A stretch of DNA of 64,000 nucleotides from NCBI RefSeq assembly GCF_000003855.2, contig NW_003101652.1, forward strand, positions 356,307 to 420,306, written 5' to 3'. Under the pieces are notes generated by a model. The model was not told where the DNA came from, searched no databases, and worked only from the letters and a program-made list of their open reading frames with translations. The translations under genes were made by a program, and so were the position numbers. Positions within the stretch are counted from its first letter, which is position 1, and every line of letters begins with the position of its first letter. Source of the DNA: Blastomyces gilchristii SLH14081. Lineage: Eukaryota; Ascomycota; Eurotiomycetes; Onygenales; Ajellomycetaceae. Below, in pieces: positions 63,781 through 64,000 of this stretch.

Positions 63781-64000
63781 GGGGGTGGGGGAGGCGCGGT
63801 ACAGAGGGAGGAGGAAGCTAACCGCTGCTAGTGATTTTCCATTCGAGAGATCAGGTCCCTGGTGCCAGGAGAGTAGTCATCGTCCTCACCCCCTATGCAT
63901 GATAAGCCCTATTTGTCATCAATTCGGACACTGAGTACCTAGGTAGTCTTGTTACCCGCTGCTTGACCAATGGAACTAACTCTCGGCTTCTTGGTATTTC
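63781..64000. other. Right window edge
   Basis: No supported feature. A palindromic TACCTAGGTAG lies near 63936. Confidence 0.4.

Overview
This window looks like nuclear DNA of a filamentous ascomycete. Its genes carry several short (50-150 bp) GT-AG introns, the proteins are fungal in type, and ordinary gene-bearing DNA alternates with very AT-rich blocks full of mutated transposons. That two-compartment composition, together with the protein style, suggests an Onygenales (Ajellomycetaceae, Blastomyces-like) genome. The organism is an inference, not something the sequence proves.

Layout: (1) 1-6.2 kb: the 5' part of a cohesin loader gene (Mis4/Scc2, minus strand, running off the left edge), RNA polymerase I subunit Rpa12 (plus) and deoxyhypusine hydroxylase (minus). 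(2) 6.36-9.84 kb: one complete but mutated PIF/Harbinger DNA transposon with TTA target duplications, terminal inverted repeats, a dead transposase and a dead Myb/SANT-like partner gene. (3) 10.6-34.9 kb: a dense housekeeping block. It holds complex I NDUFS4, ATP synthase subunit f, a large proline-rich protein of unknown role, Esa1 histone acetyltransferase, Cdc5/Cef1 splicing factor, Nop53, Rex4, RNase H2 subunit C, a secreted alkaline phosphatase and the scavenger decapping enzyme DcpS. (4) 34.9-59.6 kb: a transposon graveyard of about 25 kb. It contains a chromodomain Gypsy element with matching 258-bp LTRs and a 5-bp target duplication, apparently inserted in a Tad-like LINE. Beside these are a second Gypsy element, a third Gypsy tail, stray LTRs and an unclassified degraded stretch. 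No intact transposon gene remains. (5) 59.6-64 kb: a ubiquitin C-terminal hydrolase gene, a truncated pogo-like transposase remnant, pyrimidine-rich minisatellite DNA, a 371-base run of N, and an unresolved possible gene end at the right edge.

Working links between genes are loose, as is usual in fungi. Rpa12, Nop53 and Rex4 all serve rRNA synthesis or processing. Cef1 and Nop53 share one divergent 259-bp promoter region. NDUFS4 and ATP synthase subunit f are divergent neighbours, both of the mitochondrial inner membrane.

The strongest unusual signal is the mutation pattern of the AT-rich blocks. By eye, CG, CC and GG dinucleotides are almost gone, while GC, CA and TG remain common. Conceptual translations therefore lose Gly, Pro, Trp and CGN-Arg. 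This resembles repeat-induced point mutation, but with a CpC/CpG preference rather than the classical CpA preference. Exon coordinates were worked out by hand from splice signals, reading-frame phase and family resemblance. Family assignments are from recognised motifs, without database searches.
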